A stretch of DNA of 64,000 nucleotides from an uncultured SAR116 cluster alpha proteobacterium (GCA_902578805.1 CACHEH010000001.1:183539-247538), one strand, 5' to 3'; positions 49,661-59,665 are shown, numbered from the stretch's first letter. The notes: generated from the letters alone by a model not told the origin. Program-made: numbers and translations.

Positions 49661-50005
49661 TTATAAATAAATTTTCAAAACGCAAAGAATTGATAAAACA
49701 CCTAAAAGGACTGATAATAATTTTATAAGTATTAAAGACATTATTTTCAACCCCTCATTATGCACATAATCTTCGACTACAACTTGCAGTCCAGACGCTG
49801 CATGAAAGTATAGGGTCCCAAATAAAAGAACCATTCCTGTTGCATTAAGAGGACTTTGTAACCAATTAATGGATTGGTCATAGCCATTGATTAAGTTAAA
49901 AACAAGCGAAGAGACAAACCAAATAATAAGGGGTATCATTGCAATTGCTGAAATTCTCTGTAACTTCCAGTGAACTACACCATGAGATTTAGATTGCATT
50001 TTCAT
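49661..50005 (-). CDS. sdhD: Succinate dehydrogenase membrane anchor subunit D
   Basis: A 114-residue anchor with three hydrophobic helices (about 18-36, 50-75 and 88-110). GVVHWKLQRISAIAMIP at the start and TLYFHAASGLQVVVEDYVH, which holds the heme-ligand-type His, match alphaproteobacterial SdhD. Starts at 50008 (GTG), 50005 (ATG) and 49999 (ATG) are all possible. I chose 50005; sdhC ends 8 bp upstream. Confidence 0.93.
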   Translation of the reverse strand: MKMQSKSHGVVHWKLQRISAIAMIPLIIWFVSSLVFNLINGYDQSINWLQSPLNATGMVLLFGTLYFHAASGLQVVVEDYVHNEGLKIMSLILIKLLSVLLGVLSILCVLKIYL

Positions 50006-50013
50006 CACTTTCT

Positions 50014-50400
50014 TTAAACAACCCTAAGATAGACTATTAACCATGTTATAGAAGTCAATAATAACGAAGAAATTATTACAGATATGCCAGAAATATATGC
50101 ATGATTTAAGTCATATCCATAACCTGCATCCCAAAAAAGATGTCGGACACCATTACTAAGATGATAAAACAAAGCAAAGGTGAAACCAAAAATTATCAAT
50201 TTGCCGAACCAGTTATTAATTATATTTGAATACATTAAATAAGTGCTTTCACCTAAAGTAAGAGTTACAATCCATAACACTAAAATTATACTTCCTATTG
50301 ATAATACAATACCCGTTCCTCTGTGTAGAATTGACAAGACAGAGGTTATTTGTGGTTTATATATTTGAAGATGTGGTGAAAGCGGTCTTTGTCTACTCAT
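50014..50400 (-). CDS. sdhC: Succinate dehydrogenase cytochrome b556 subunit C
   Basis: A 128-residue membrane anchor with three helices. RPLSPHLQIYKPQITSVLSI carries the quinone-site Ser and Arg, ILHRGTG follows, and FYHLSNGVRHLFWDAG contains the heme-axial His. It is the first gene of sdhCDAB; 61 bp separate it from the EamA gene upstream, possibly containing a promoter, although I see no clear one. Confidence 0.96.
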   Translation of the reverse strand: MSRQRPLSPHLQIYKPQITSVLSILHRGTGIVLSIGSIILVLWIVTLTLGESTYLMYSNIINNWFGKLIIFGFTFALFYHLSNGVRHLFWDAGYGYDLNHAYISGISVIISSLLLTSITWLIVYLRVV

Positions 50401-50461
50401 ATTAATCTCATCTTTTAGTTATTTAAATAAATGAACTAAATAAATAATTCAAATCTTAAAT

Positions 50462-51391
50462 TTAAAATTTTAAATTTTCTTCAAAAATAATAATTAAGAT
50501 TGATAAACCAAGTAAAATTATACCTGTAAGTTCAGTTATTTTAATCTTTTCCTTAAAAAAAATCACTGAAGTTAAAATCGAGAAGATTAATTCTATTTGC
50601 CCAACTGCCCTAACTTCAGCAGCTGTTGTTAACCCAAATGCTACAAACCAGCCAAATGTAGCTCCTGTCCCAGATAAGCCTGCTAGCAAACTTGGTTTCC
50701 AATATTTAATAACAGCTAAAAATTGATCTTTTTTATTTATTACAAGATACAAGCCTACCAATGTAGTTTGAAAAACAATCGCTATAAAAGAAATGAAAAT
50801 TGATTTATCTAAAAGGGGACCCTCTACTGATATTATAGACATTCTAAATGAAACTACTGAGCCAGCTAAAAGTAATCCAGATAGAAGACCAACAAGAGTA
50901 CCTACAGATAAAGTTGAGTTAATTAGAAGTTTAATAGTTTTTAAAATGCTATCTGCTTTTTTGGCATAAGATAATAATAATACAGATATAACACCTAGTA
51001 TTATACCTAACATTATAGATGTAGAAAAAGTAACACTTAGAATTATTATCTCCAAAAAAGCAATAAGAATTACTTCTGTTTTAGAAAATGCTATTCCTGT
51101 AGCAAAGTTTTTATGTGCAAAAACTTTCATAAGAACGTAAGTAAATAAAACTTGAAAAATTGATCCCAATAAACATAAAAATAGCGAATATAAAGAAATG
51201 TCAGGAATATTATTTCCTGGAATGCTTATCCAAATTAGCCAAATAAGTGAGGTAAAAGGTAAAGCATAACAAAATCTAATATAGGCGGCTCCATATTCTC
51301 CTAATTTGGGGATCATGTTTTTTTGAAATGCAGAACGAGCAGTTTGACAGGCTGCGGCAAATATTGCTGCAAAAATCCAGATGAATTCCAT
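50462..51391 (-). CDS. DMT-superfamily permease (EamA-like)
   Basis: A 309-residue integral membrane protein with about ten hydrophobic helices, an EamA-type drug/metabolite transporter. The first helix carries FAAACQTARSAFQKNMIPK, and the second half has LSGTGATFGWFVAFGLTTAAEVRAVGQIELIF. It differs clearly from the permease at 17135-18055. It follows asd, 25 bp apart, in the leu-asd run and could export an amino acid, but the substrate is not readable. Confidence 0.84.
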   Translation of the reverse strand: MEFIWIFAAIFAAACQTARSAFQKNMIPKLGEYGAAYIRFCYALPFTSLIWLIWISIPGNNIPDISLYSLFLCLLGSIFQVLFTYVLMKVFAHKNFATGIAFSKTEVILIAFLEIIILSVTFSTSIMLGIILGVISVLLLSYAKKADSILKTIKLLINSTLSVGTLVGLLSGLLLAGSVVSFRMSIISVEGPLLDKSIFISFIAIVFQTTLVGLYLVINKKDQFLAVIKYWKPSLLAGLSGTGATFGWFVAFGLTTAAEVRAVGQIELIFSILTSVIFFKEKIKITELTGIILLGLSILIIIFEENLKF

Positions 51392-51416
51392 AATAATTAT
51401 TTTGAAATTTTAAACA

Positions 51417-52445
51417 TTAAAGAGGGACTCCTTTAATTTTTTTGCTTGCCAACAATTCAGCTATCTGGACAGTATTTAATGCTGCACCTTTTCTTAAATT
51501 ATCTCCAACACACCAAAAAACAATACCATTTTTTACTGAAGGATCTTTTCTGATTCTGCTAATATAAACATCGTCTTCACCTGCTACTTCTTCGGGAGTC
51601 ACATATCCTTCATCTGCTCGGTGATCTACCACTGTTACACCATTAGCGTCTCTTAATAAGCCTCTAACATTTTTTTCATCGATGTCTTTTTTGCATTCTA
51701 TAAAAATCGCTTCACTATGACCAATAAATACTGGAACCCTTACGCAATGAGCAACCAAATCAATATTAGGATCTAATATTTTTTTGGTCTCAACCCTCAT
51801 TTTCCACTCTTCTTTCGTAAACCCATCATCCATAAAAATGTCAATATGAGGGATTACATTAAATGCTATTTTTTTGGTAAATTGTTCTGGTTTAGCTTGA
51901 TCGTGAACAAAAACACCCTTTGTTTGATTAAAAAGTTCGTCCATAGCTGGTTTCCCAGCTCCTGAAACTGCTTGATATGTTGAGACAACAACTCTTGAAA
52001 TTTGATATTTTTTGTGTATTGGCTTTAAAGCAACAACTAGCTGGATAGTTGAACAATTAGGATTTGCAACTATGTTTTTATTTTTATAACCATTAATCGC
52101 TTCAGGGTTAACTTCAGGAACAATTAAAGGAACTTTATCATCCATCCTAAAGCAGGAAGAATTGTCAATAACAATACAACCTTTAACTCCCGCCTTTAAA
52201 CCAAATTTTTTTGCTATATCTGAACCAGCTGAAAAAAGAGCTATATCTGCTTTTTCAAAGTTAAAATCATCAACTGAACTAACTTTTAGTATTTTGTCGT
52301 CACCAAAAGATACCTCCTTACCAACAGAGGATCTTGAAGCAAGAGCAAATATATTTTTTACTGGAAATTTTCTTTCAAACAAAGTTTGAAGCATTTCTCT
52401 ACCAACGGCACCTGTAGCACCAACAACAGCAATATTATAAGACAT
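51417..52445 (-). CDS. asd: Aspartate-semialdehyde dehydrogenase
   Basis: Reduces aspartyl phosphate to the semialdehyde for lysine, diaminopimelate, methionine and threonine. The 342-residue protein has the NADP loop AVVGATGAVGREMLQTL, the active-site Cys in NPNCSTIQLVVALKP, TYQAVSGAGKPAMDEL, and WKMRVETKKI. The start abuts the leuB stop with no gap. It is the fourth gene of leuCDB-asd, a common alphaproteobacterial arrangement. Confidence 0.97.
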   Translation of the reverse strand: MSYNIAVVGATGAVGREMLQTLFERKFPVKNIFALASRSSVGKEVSFGDDKILKVSSVDDFNFEKADIALFSAGSDIAKKFGLKAGVKGCIVIDNSSCFRMDDKVPLIVPEVNPEAINGYKNKNIVANPNCSTIQLVVALKPIHKKYQISRVVVSTYQAVSGAGKPAMDELFNQTKGVFVHDQAKPEQFTKKIAFNVIPHIDIFMDDGFTKEEWKMRVETKKILDPNIDLVAHCVRVPVFIGHSEAIFIECKKDIDEKNVRGLLRDANGVTVVDHRADEGYVTPEEVAGEDDVYISRIRKDPSVKNGIVFWCVGDNLRKGAALNTVQIAELLASKKIKGVPL

Positions 52446-53561
52446 TTATTTTGTTAATTCCTCTAACTTTTTGATAACTGAATCCATCATTCCTTTCGTA
52501 CTAACTTTGATTTTTCCTGAAGCCATTATATCTTGCGTTCTTGGTCCAGCATCTAAAGCTCTTGAAACAGCCTCATGAATTAAATCTGCCTCTTCTTTCA
52601 TTTCAAATGAATAACGAAATAACATTGATAAACTTAAAAGTTCTGCCAATGGATTTGCTAACTCTTTTCCAGCTATATCTGGAGCTGATCCATGAACTGG
52701 CTCATACATAGCATGTCTCTTTCCAGTATTTTGGTCTACAGATCCTAAACTGGCAGAAGGAAGCATTCCGAGTGAACCAGTTAACATAGCTGCGCAGTCA
52801 GATAAAATATCTCCAAATAAATTGTCTGTAACAATAACATCAAATTGCTTAGGATCTCTCACTAATTGCATTGCGCAATTATCAGCATACATATGGTTAA
52901 TTAATATATCTGAACCTTCTTTTTTATGAAGATTAGTTATCACCTCTCTCCACAAAACACCTGACATCATTACATTAGCTTTTTCTACAGAAGTAACTTT
53001 CCCATTTCTGGCTCTTGCCATATCAAAGGCAACTCTGCCAATTCTTTCAATCTCTGGGGTAGTATAAAGATTAGTGTCATAACCTTTTTTTATTTGAGTA
53101 TCAATTTCTTCTATTCCGCGAGGCTCTGCAAAATAAATACCTCCTGTTAACTCTCTTAAAATTAAAATGTCTAGGCCTGAAATAATATTAGGTTTAAGGG
53201 AAGAAGCATCAACAAGTGCAGGAAACACCATAGCAGGCCTTAAATTAGCAAACAAATCCATTTCTTTTCTTAATCTCAGAAGACCATTTTCAGGTCTCTT
53301 CTCAAATTCAACCCCATCGTATTTTGGACTTCCTACTGCACCAAATAAAATTGCATCAGCATCAACTGCATCTGATAAAGTTTCGTCTGAGAGAGGCGTA
53401 CCATATTTATCAAAAGAAGCACCTCCTACTAAACCTTCTTTTAGGTTAAAACTTATACTTTTATTTTTTGCAAACCAGTCAACAACTCTTAAAGTTTCTC
53501 TAATAACCTCTGGCCCAACTCCATCTCCAGGAAGAACCATTAACGTACGATTAGATGGCAT
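52446..53561 (-). CDS. leuB: 3-isopropylmalate dehydrogenase
   Basis: Oxidative decarboxylation of 3-isopropylmalate in leucine synthesis; 371 residues. Seen: LPGDGVGPEVIRETLRV at the start, RELTGGIYFAEPRGIEE with the catalytic loop, and the Mg-binding NHMYADNCAMQLVRDPKQFDV plus NLFGDILSDCAAML. It follows leuD by 20 bp and abuts asd. Confidence 0.97.
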   Translation of the reverse strand: MPSNRTLMVLPGDGVGPEVIRETLRVVDWFAKNKSISFNLKEGLVGGASFDKYGTPLSDETLSDAVDADAILFGAVGSPKYDGVEFEKRPENGLLRLRKEMDLFANLRPAMVFPALVDASSLKPNIISGLDILILRELTGGIYFAEPRGIEEIDTQIKKGYDTNLYTTPEIERIGRVAFDMARARNGKVTSVEKANVMMSGVLWREVITNLHKKEGSDILINHMYADNCAMQLVRDPKQFDVIVTDNLFGDILSDCAAMLTGSLGMLPSASLGSVDQNTGKRHAMYEPVHGSAPDIAGKELANPLAELLSLSMLFRYSFEMKEEADLIHEAVSRALDAGPRTQDIMASGKIKVSTKGMMDSVIKKLEELTK

Positions 53562-53581
53562 TTTATAAACTCACTTTGTAA

Positions 53582-54187
53582 TTATAACCAGGGTCTTTCG
53601 TTAGACATTTTGGTTTCAAATTCTTTGATATCACTAGATTTTTGCATTGTTATGCCTATATCATCTAATCCTTCAAGTAAGCATTTTTTTCTAAAAGGGT
53701 CGATTTCAAATTTAATAACTGCTCCATTAGGCCTTCTAATTTCCTGCGATGGAAGGTCAATTTCTAGTTCAGGATTTTCCATATCTTTTGAATCTGCCAA
53801 TAAAGCATCTCTTTCTTCAGGTGAAACTTTTATCGGCAAAAGACCATTTTTAAAAGAATTATTATAAAAAATATCTGCAAAAGATGTTGAAATAATAGAT
53901 TTGATCCCAAAATCTGATAAAGCCCAGGGGGCATGTTCTCTACTAGAACCACATCCAAAGTTATCACCTGCGATAAGTATATTACTATTTCTATATGGCA
54001 CTTTATTTAAAACAAATTCTTCTTTTTCAGAGCCATCATCATTAAATCTCATCTCATCAAAGAGATGTTTACCTAAGCCTGTTCTTTCTATAGTTTTTAA
54101 AAATTGTTTGGGAATAATTTTGTCTGTATCTACATTTATAAAATTGAATGGAGCAGCTATGCCCTTAAGACTTATAAATTTTTCCAT
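53582..54187 (-). CDS. leuD: 3-isopropylmalate dehydratase small subunit
   Basis: Swivel-domain subunit of isopropylmalate isomerase, 201 residues. [16 protein letters not shown] and [17 protein letters not shown] are the conserved motifs. GAGG stands 7 nt before the ATG. It works with LeuC, encoded 17 bp upstream. Confidence 0.98.
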   Translation of the reverse strand: MEKFISLKGIAAPFNFINVDTDKIIPKQFLKTIERTGLGKHLFDEMRFNDDGSEKEEFVLNKVPYRNSNILIAGDNFGCGSSREHAPWALSDFGIKSIISTSFADIFYNNSFKNGLLPIKVSPEERDALLADSKDMENPELEIDLPSQEIRRPNGAVIKFEIDPFRKKCLLEGLDDIGITMQKSSDIKEFETKMSNERPWL

Positions 54188-54204
54188 AATTAAACCTCTA
54201 AAAA

Positions 54205-55608
54205 CTATATTATTGAGTTAAAATCTGTTAATTTACCAGTAATTGCAGAGGCAGCAGCTATTTCAGGGCTAACTAGATGTGTTCTACCACCTTTCCCTTG
54301 TCTACCTTCAAAGTTTCGATTGGATGTACTTGCGCATCTTTCACCAGGTTGAAGTTTGTCTTCATTCATTGCTAAACACATTGAACAACCAGGCTCTCTC
54401 CACTCAAAACCAGCTTCAGTAAATAATAAGTTTAAACCCTCTTCTTCAGCCTGACTTTTCACCAATCCAGAACCTGGAACAACCATGGCTCTAATACCTT
54501 TTTTAACTTTTTTTCCATCTATTACTTTTGCGGCTGACCTTAAATCTTCTATTCTGGAATTTGTACAAGAACCTATGAATACAGTATTTATTTCAACTTC
54601 GGATATTTTTTGACCACCTACTAATCCCATGTAATCTAGTGATCTTTGTATTTTAGCTCTAGCGTCCTCATCTTTAATCTTTGAAGGATCTGGTATATAT
54701 CCATCAATTGAAACAACATCTTCCGGACTAGTGCCCCATGTTACAGTCGGTTTAATTTTATTAGCGTCAATAGTAATTTTTCTGTCATAAAATGCATTGT
54801 CATCCGAAGGCAATGATTGCCACCATTTTAGAGCTAAATCCCAATCTTTACCTTTTGGAGACATTGGTTTATCTCTCAAGTAATCAAATGTTACTTTGTC
54901 AGGAGCTATCATTCCTGCTCTTGCACCAGCTTCTATTGACATATTACAAACTGTCATCCGACCTTCCATAGAAAGTTGCTCTATAGCTTCACCTGAATAT
55001 TCAATAACATGACCAGTTCCACCTGCAGTTCCTATTTCTCCAATAATAGCAAGAACTAAATCTTTAGGAGACACACCTGGTTGAAGCTTACCTTCAACAT
55101 TAATGAGCATGTTTTTAGCTGGCTTTTGAATTAACGTTTGAGTGGCCAAAACATGCTCAACTTCTGAAGTGCCAATACCAAATGCTAGAGCTCCAAACGC
55201 ACCGTGGGTTGCGGTATGGCTGTCACCACAAACTATTGTCATACCTGGTTGGGTAAAGCCTTGTTCTGGCCCTATCACATGAACAATTCCTTGTCTTTTG
55301 TCCATCATGTTAAAATATGGTATTCCAAAGTCTTCTACATTCTTGTCTAGAGCTTCAACTTGAATCCTAGATTCTTCCTCTTGAATTCCCTCATCTCTAT
55401 CTGTTGTTGGCACGTTATGATCAGCTACAGCTAAAGTTCTGTTAGGGGAATTTACAACTCTACCAGACATTCTTAACCCTTCAAATGCTTGTGGGCTTGT
55501 TACTTCGTGAACTAAATGTCTATCAATATAAATTAAAGACGCTCCATCTTCTTGTGTGCTAATAAGATGGTAATCCCAAATTTTATCAAATAATGTTCTG
55601 GGTTCCAT
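54205..55608 (-). CDS. leuC: 3-isopropylmalate dehydratase large subunit
   Basis: Catalytic Fe-S subunit of isopropylmalate isomerase, 467 residues. The 4Fe-4S cysteines are in [13 protein letters not shown] and [12 protein letters not shown], and [16 protein letters not shown] is the conserved substrate-binding segment. GGAG lies 8 nt before the ATG. It follows rplS by 48 bp, so leucine genes and the ribosomal cluster may share a transcript. leuA is not in the window. Confidence 0.98.
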   Translation of the reverse strand: MEPRTLFDKIWDYHLISTQEDGASLIYIDRHLVHEVTSPQAFEGLRMSGRVVNSPNRTLAVADHNVPTTDRDEGIQEEESRIQVEALDKNVEDFGIPYFNMMDKRQGIVHVIGPEQGFTQPGMTIVCGDSHTATHGAFGALAFGIGTSEVEHVLATQTLIQKPAKNMLINVEGKLQPGVSPKDLVLAIIGEIGTAGGTGHVIEYSGEAIEQLSMEGRMTVCNMSIEAGARAGMIAPDKVTFDYLRDKPMSPKGKDWDLALKWWQSLPSDDNAFYDRKITIDANKIKPTVTWGTSPEDVVSIDGYIPDPSKIKDEDARAKIQRSLDYMGLVGGQKISEVEINTVFIGSCTNSRIEDLRSAAKVIDGKKVKKGIRAMVVPGSGLVKSQAEEEGLNLLFTEAGFEWREPGCSMCLAMNEDKLQPGERCASTSNRNFEGRQGKGGRTHLVSPEIAAASAITGKLTDFNSII

Positions 55609-55656
55609 TTTTAAAACTCCATTAAGTTTAAATAGAATACTAAAATATTATATATT

Positions 55657-56088
55657 TTATGAAGTTGTATCTTCAACAACTTCATTTGAAACGGGTTGAT
55701 CAACTTGAGTTTTAGTATCTTTTTTAGAAACCTGTATTTTTTCAACGATACGCGCTGATTTTCCTCTTCTGTCTCTCAGATAATATAGCTTGGCTCTTCT
55801 TACTTTACCTTTTTTAAGAACAGTAATTCCAGCAATTTTAGGAGAAAATATTGGAAAAATTCTTTCAACACCTTCGCCATATGAAATTTTTCTAACTGTA
55901 AAACTTTCGTTCAGCCCACCACCACTTCGAGCAATACATAATCCCTCAAATGCTTGAATTCTTTCTTTATCGCCTTCGACAATTTTTACATCAACTTTTA
56001 TTGTATCACCTGCGCTAAAATCAGGTATAGATCTTTCAGCAATAATCTTGTCCATTTGATCTTTTTGAATTTTATCAATAACATTCAT
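55657..56088 (-). CDS. rplS: Ribosomal protein L19
   Basis: Large-subunit ribosomal protein at the 30S-50S interface. The 143-residue chain begins with the usual helix, then [13 protein letters not shown] and [27 protein letters not shown] and ends in [18 protein letters not shown]. The last 25 residues form a charged tail ([19 protein letters not shown]) longer than in E. coli L19. It follows trmD by 54 bp. Confidence 0.98.
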   Translation of the reverse strand: MNVIDKIQKDQMDKIIAERSIPDFSAGDTIKVDVKIVEGDKERIQAFEGLCIARSGGGLNESFTVRKISYGEGVERIFPIFSPKIAGITVLKKGKVRRAKLYYLRDRRGKSARIVEKIQVSKKDTKTQVDQPVSNEVVEDTTS

Positions 56089-56142
56089 CTGTCTACCCTT
56101 TCGTGAAAAATACTCTTAGCAAATAAATAAATATTTTTCTAG

Positions 56143-56829
56143 TTAAGATTTAATATATTTTGACCATAAATCTGGTCTTCTAAATTTGGTAAGCTTTTCA
56201 GACATCTTTAATTTCCACATTTGGATTTTTTTATGATTCCCAGATAAAAGTACCTCTGGCACTTCCATATCTTTCCATACTCTTGGATGAGTATATAATG
56301 GATATTCTAATAAATGTCTTTCAAAACTTTCATCCGCCAATCCTGCGGCATTTCCAATTACATCAGGAATAAGTCTTATAGTTGCGTCCATGATTAATTG
56401 AGCGCCTATTTCTCCACCAGATAAAACGAAATCTCCAACGCTTACTTCTTCTATTTTATGATGAATTAGAAACCTTTCATCAACACCTTCATATCTCCCA
56501 CATATAAAAACAACACCTTTTTCTTGTGATAATTTCTTTGCGAATTCTTGATCAAATTTTTTTCCTCTTGGTGAAAGATACATTCTTGGACCTTTTTCTT
56601 TAGCAACAGACTTTAGAGCTTTATCTAAAACTTCTGGATTAATAACCATTCCAGGTCCGCCTCCAAATGGGACTTCATCTACTTTACCATTTTTATCATC
56701 TGAGAAATGTCTAATGTTAACAGTTTTTAAAGACCACAAATTTTTTCTAAGAGCCTTGCCAGCTATTGAAAAATCTAGAGTGCCAGGAAACATTTCTGGG
56801 AATAATGACAAAACAGTTGCATTCCACAC
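56143..56829 (-). CDS. trmD: tRNA (guanine37-N1)-methyltransferase
   Basis: Modifies G37 next to the anticodon, preventing frameshifts; 228 residues. The knot region reads DEVPFGGGPGMVINPEVL, FICGRYEGVDERF and SVGDFVLSGGEIGAQLI, as in other TrmD proteins. It starts at GTG 56829, for which AAGGAG stands 7 nt ahead, the strongest ribosome site in this cluster. It lies 14 bp behind rimM. Confidence 0.97.
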   Translation of the reverse strand: MWNATVLSLFPEMFPGTLDFSIAGKALRKNLWSLKTVNIRHFSDDKNGKVDEVPFGGGPGMVINPEVLDKALKSVAKEKGPRMYLSPRGKKFDQEFAKKLSQEKGVVFICGRYEGVDERFLIHHKIEEVSVGDFVLSGGEIGAQLIMDATIRLIPDVIGNAAGLADESFERHLLEYPLYTHPRVWKDMEVPEVLLSGNHKKIQMWKLKMSEKLTKFRRPDLWSKYIKS

Positions 56830-56843
56830 AAGAAATCTCCTTT

Positions 56844-57353
56844 TTAATTTTCAATTAAATCTTTTTCTAAATCTAAAATTATTTGTTTTTTTTTATAATC
56901 CAATTTTTTTAGAAAGTTTTTTCCCATAGGCAAATAAAAAATTTTATTATTTTTTTTTACCTCAACCAATAACCCTGCCCCAAAATCCTCGAAAGATATG
57001 ACTTTGCCAAAGCATTCTTTATTTAAATTATAAACTTCAAAGTTTAACAAATCAGAATGGTAAAACTCATTATCTGTAAGTTTTGGTAAACTTTTTCTGG
57101 ATATAAATAACTTTAACCCTTTAAAATTTTCAGCATCAGTTCTTGTTTCAATATTTTCGATTTTGCAAACAAATATTTGTTTTAATTTTCTAATTAACTT
57201 TAATTTTATTGGATTTTCAGAACTCTCTGTAAAAATTTCATTGAATGAAAAAATATTTTCTGGAATTTCAGTAAAGCTTTTAAGCTTAACTTCTCCCTTA
57301 ATACCATGGACACCTACAAAGCACCCTATTTCAATTAATTTTTTTTTAGACAA
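56844..57353 (-). CDS. rimM: 16S rRNA maturation factor RimM
   Basis: Binds S19 during 30S assembly. The 169-residue protein has the N-terminal barrel IEIGCFVGVHGIKGEVKLKS and a C-terminal PRC-barrel domain (FGAGLLVEVKKNNKIFYLPMG). The only start at the fold is TTG 57353, 7 bp after rpsP. Composition is unusually rich in Lys, Phe and Ile, as expected for this genome. Confidence 0.93.
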   Translation of the reverse strand: MSKKKLIEIGCFVGVHGIKGEVKLKSFTEIPENIFSFNEIFTESSENPIKLKLIRKLKQIFVCKIENIETRTDAENFKGLKLFISRKSLPKLTDNEFYHSDLLNFEVYNLNKECFGKVISFEDFGAGLLVEVKKNNKIFYLPMGKNFLKKLDYKKKQIILDLEKDLIEN

Positions 57354-57360
57354 AGTTATT

Positions 57361-58014
57361 CTATTCTTTTTTATCCTCTTCTTTAGCTACTTCCTCTGCT
57401 GAAGTTTCTGCCACAGGTACCTCTTCTTTAGCAACTTCCTCTGCTGAAGTTTCTGCCACAGGTACCTCTTCTTTGGCTTCTTCCTCTGCTGGAGCTTCTG
57501 CCACAGGTGCCTCTTCTTTGGCTGCTTCCTCCACTGGAGCTTCTGTCGTGGGTGACTCTTCTTTGGCTGCTTCTTCAGCTTGAGCTTCTACTGCAGGTGC
57601 CTCTTCTTTGGGTGCTTCCTCCGCTGGAGCTTCTGCCGCAGGCGCATCTTCTTTAGCTACTTCCTCCGCTAGAGCCGCTGACTTTTCTGCCACTTCTGCT
57701 TCTTTTTCTTGCCTTTTCTTACCTGGAGCACTTTTAATTGGTTGATCTCTAATCACAGGTGCTTTTACTAAACCGTCAGATGATAGCATTTTTGCAACTC
57801 TTAATGTTGGCTGAGCGCCTTTTGATAACCAGTATTTTGCTCTTTCAACATTAAGGACTAATCTTTCAGCGTGATCTTTAGCTACCATTGGATTATATGA
57901 GCCTAATCTTTCAATAAACTTTCCATCTCTTGGTGACAATGCTTCTGCAACTACGATTTTGTAAAAAGGTCTCTTCTTTGCTCCACCTCTAGACAATCTT
58001 ATTTTTAACGCCAT
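57361..58014 (-). CDS. rpsP: Ribosomal protein S16 with a long repetitive acidic tail
   Basis: S16 binds the 5' domain of 16S rRNA. The normal protein occupies about the first 90 residues: [26 protein letters not shown] and [15 protein letters not shown]. About 125 more residues follow: a basic stretch ([19 protein letters not shown]), then six 15-residue units rich in Ala, Glu and Pro plus a partial copy, ending EEDKKE. E. coli S16 has about 82 residues, so the protein is more than double. AAGGA lies 8 nt before the ATG. It precedes rimM by 7 bp. Confidence 0.96.
   Translation of the reverse strand: MALKIRLSRGGAKKRPFYKIVVAEALSPRDGKFIERLGSYNPMVAKDHAERLVLNVERAKYWLSKGAQPTLRVAKMLSSDGLVKAPVIRDQPIKSAPGKKRQEKEAEVAEKSAALAEEVAKEDAPAAEAPAEEAPKEEAPAVEAQAEEAAKEESPTTEAPVEEAAKEEAPVAEAPAEEEAKEEVPVAETSAEEVAKEEVPVAETSAEEVAKEEDKKE
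57376..57675 (-). repeat. 45-bp tandem repeat in the 3' part of rpsP
   Basis: Six full 45-bp units start at 57376, 57421, 57466, 57511, 57556 and 57601, with a partial seventh from 57646. Each codes for 15 residues of the pattern (A/V)EE-AKEE-PVAE. The units at 57376 and 57421 differ at a single base, suggesting a recent duplication; the units further from the stop are more diverged. Confidence 0.95.
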
Positions 58015-58050
58015 TTTTTTTCCTTATAATTAAGTTATTGTTTAATAAAT

Positions 58051-59571
58051 TTATCTTCTTTTTTTAGACGGTTTTCCACCTAACCCTGGCAAACCAATAC
58101 CTCCAAAACGATTTGCCATGTTACCTAGATTAGGCATATTACCACCCATCATTTTTTGTAATTCTGCCATTTTATTGGCATCCATAACTGAATTTTGACC
58201 ATCCCCTAATCCAGGATTTGGACTTGCACCTCCAAGTGAAGACATCATGTTTTTTAATCCACCAAGACCACCCATTTTACCCATTTTTTTCATCATACGA
58301 GCCATGTCTTGTTGTTGTTTCACAAGTCTATTTACATCAGAGACAGCTGTTCCTGATCCTGAAGCAATTCTTTTTCTACGAGAAGCATTTAAAAGAGAAA
58401 CATTTACTCTTTCTTTTTTTGTCATAGAATAAATTATAGCTTCTTGTTTTGAAATTGCTTTATCGTTAAAATTATTAGCAGCCATTTGTTTCTGGAGCTT
58501 ACCAATACCTGGAAGCATGGACATTATTCCACCTAAACCTCCCATTTTTTTTAACTGTCCAATTTGTTTTAACATATCATTCATATCAAAACTGCCCTGT
58601 GACATTCTTTTCATCATTTGGGCAGCATCTTCTTCTGCAATAGTCTCTGCAGCTTTTTCTACAAGTGAGACAACATCACCCATATCTAAAATTCTACCAG
58701 CCGCTCTATCTGGATAAAATGGTTCTAATCCGTCTAGTTTTTCAGAAACACCAACAAATTTGATAGGGCACCCAGTTACTGATCTCATTGATAGTGCCGC
58801 ACCACCTCTTGCGTCACCATCAGACCGAGTTAAAACAACTCCTGATATTTTTATTAGCTCTGAAAAAGCTTTTGCTGTCTGGACAGCATCCTGACCTGTC
58901 ATTGCGTCTGCAACTAATAAAGTTTCGGATGGTTTAGATAATTTAAAAACCTCTTTTGCCTCAGACATCATGGCTGTATCAAGTGTCGTTCTACCTGCTG
59001 TATCAAGTATCAATACATCTATTGCCTGAACTTTAGATGCAGCCATTGCTCTTTTTGTTATCCTATCTGGACTTTCTCCATCAATTTCTGGAAGCACTAA
59101 GACTTCTGCTTGTTCTCCTAATATTCTAAGTTGTTCTCTAGCTGCAGGCCTGTAAATATCAAGCGATGCAAGCATAACTTTCTTTCTTTTTTTTGATTTC
59201 AAATGAAAAGCCAACTTACCTGCAGTTGTGGTTTTACCAGAACCCTGAAGACCAACTAGCAATATGACTGCAGGAGGAGCGTGGTCTATTAATAGCTCTG
59301 ATTCTGACGAGCCAAGAACTTCTATTAAAACGTCATTGACAATTTTTATAACTTGCTGACCAGGTGTAACTGATCTAAGAACTTCTTCCCCAACTGCCCT
59401 TACTTTAACTTTATCAATAAATTCTCTGACGACTGATAAAGCGACGTCAGCTTCTAGTAGAGCTGTTCGAACCTCTTTAAGTGCGTTTTCAACATCACTT
59501 TGAGAGAGAGCTCCTCTTTTAGTGAGTCCTTTAAAAACATTTCCAAGTTTATTAGTTAAGTTTTCAAACAT
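58051..59571 (-). CDS. ffh: Signal recognition particle GTPase Ffh
   Basis: Co-translational targeting of membrane proteins together with 4.5S RNA and FtsY. In 506 residues the N and G domains carry LVGLQGSGKTTTAGKLA, DTAGRTTLDTAMM and TRSDGDARGGAALS. From about residue 320 comes the Met-rich M domain with GGLGGIMSMLPGIGKLQKQM and the RNA-binding SRRKRIASGSGTAVSDVNRLV. Its C-terminal tail is rich in Gly, Asn and Met. AGG lies 7 nt before the ATG. It heads the rpsP-rimM-trmD-rplS cluster. The 4.5S RNA gene is not in the window. Confidence 0.98.
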   Translation of the reverse strand: MFENLTNKLGNVFKGLTKRGALSQSDVENALKEVRTALLEADVALSVVREFIDKVKVRAVGEEVLRSVTPGQQVIKIVNDVLIEVLGSSESELLIDHAPPAVILLVGLQGSGKTTTAGKLAFHLKSKKRKKVMLASLDIYRPAAREQLRILGEQAEVLVLPEIDGESPDRITKRAMAASKVQAIDVLILDTAGRTTLDTAMMSEAKEVFKLSKPSETLLVADAMTGQDAVQTAKAFSELIKISGVVLTRSDGDARGGAALSMRSVTGCPIKFVGVSEKLDGLEPFYPDRAAGRILDMGDVVSLVEKAAETIAEEDAAQMMKRMSQGSFDMNDMLKQIGQLKKMGGLGGIMSMLPGIGKLQKQMAANNFNDKAISKQEAIIYSMTKKERVNVSLLNASRRKRIASGSGTAVSDVNRLVKQQQDMARMMKKMGKMGGLGGLKNMMSSLGGASPNPGLGDGQNSVMDANKMAELQKMMGGNMPNLGNMANRFGGIGLPGLGGKPSKKRR

Positions 59572-59603
59572 TTTATAACCTACAAGTTATTATAACTACA
59601 AAT

Positions 59604-59634
59604 ACGCCCGTGCTTGAAACTCAAGGACGCGCGT
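59604..59634 (-). promoter_or_regulatory. GC-rich imperfect hairpin in the ffh leader
   Basis: The arms 59604-59616 and 59622-59634 are inverted repeats of 13 bp with two internal mismatches around a 5-nt loop, in DNA that is otherwise AT-rich. It lies 33 nt before the ffh ATG. There is no following run of T on the minus strand, so it does not look like a simple terminator for ftsY. Confidence 0.55.
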
Positions 59635-59665
59635 TTATGAATCTTTAACAATAAATAAACGTTTC

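Noticed and set aside
57376..57675. CRISPR-like periodicity
   Set aside because: The 45-bp units are directly adjacent with no spacers and keep the rpsP frame, so it is a coding minisatellite.
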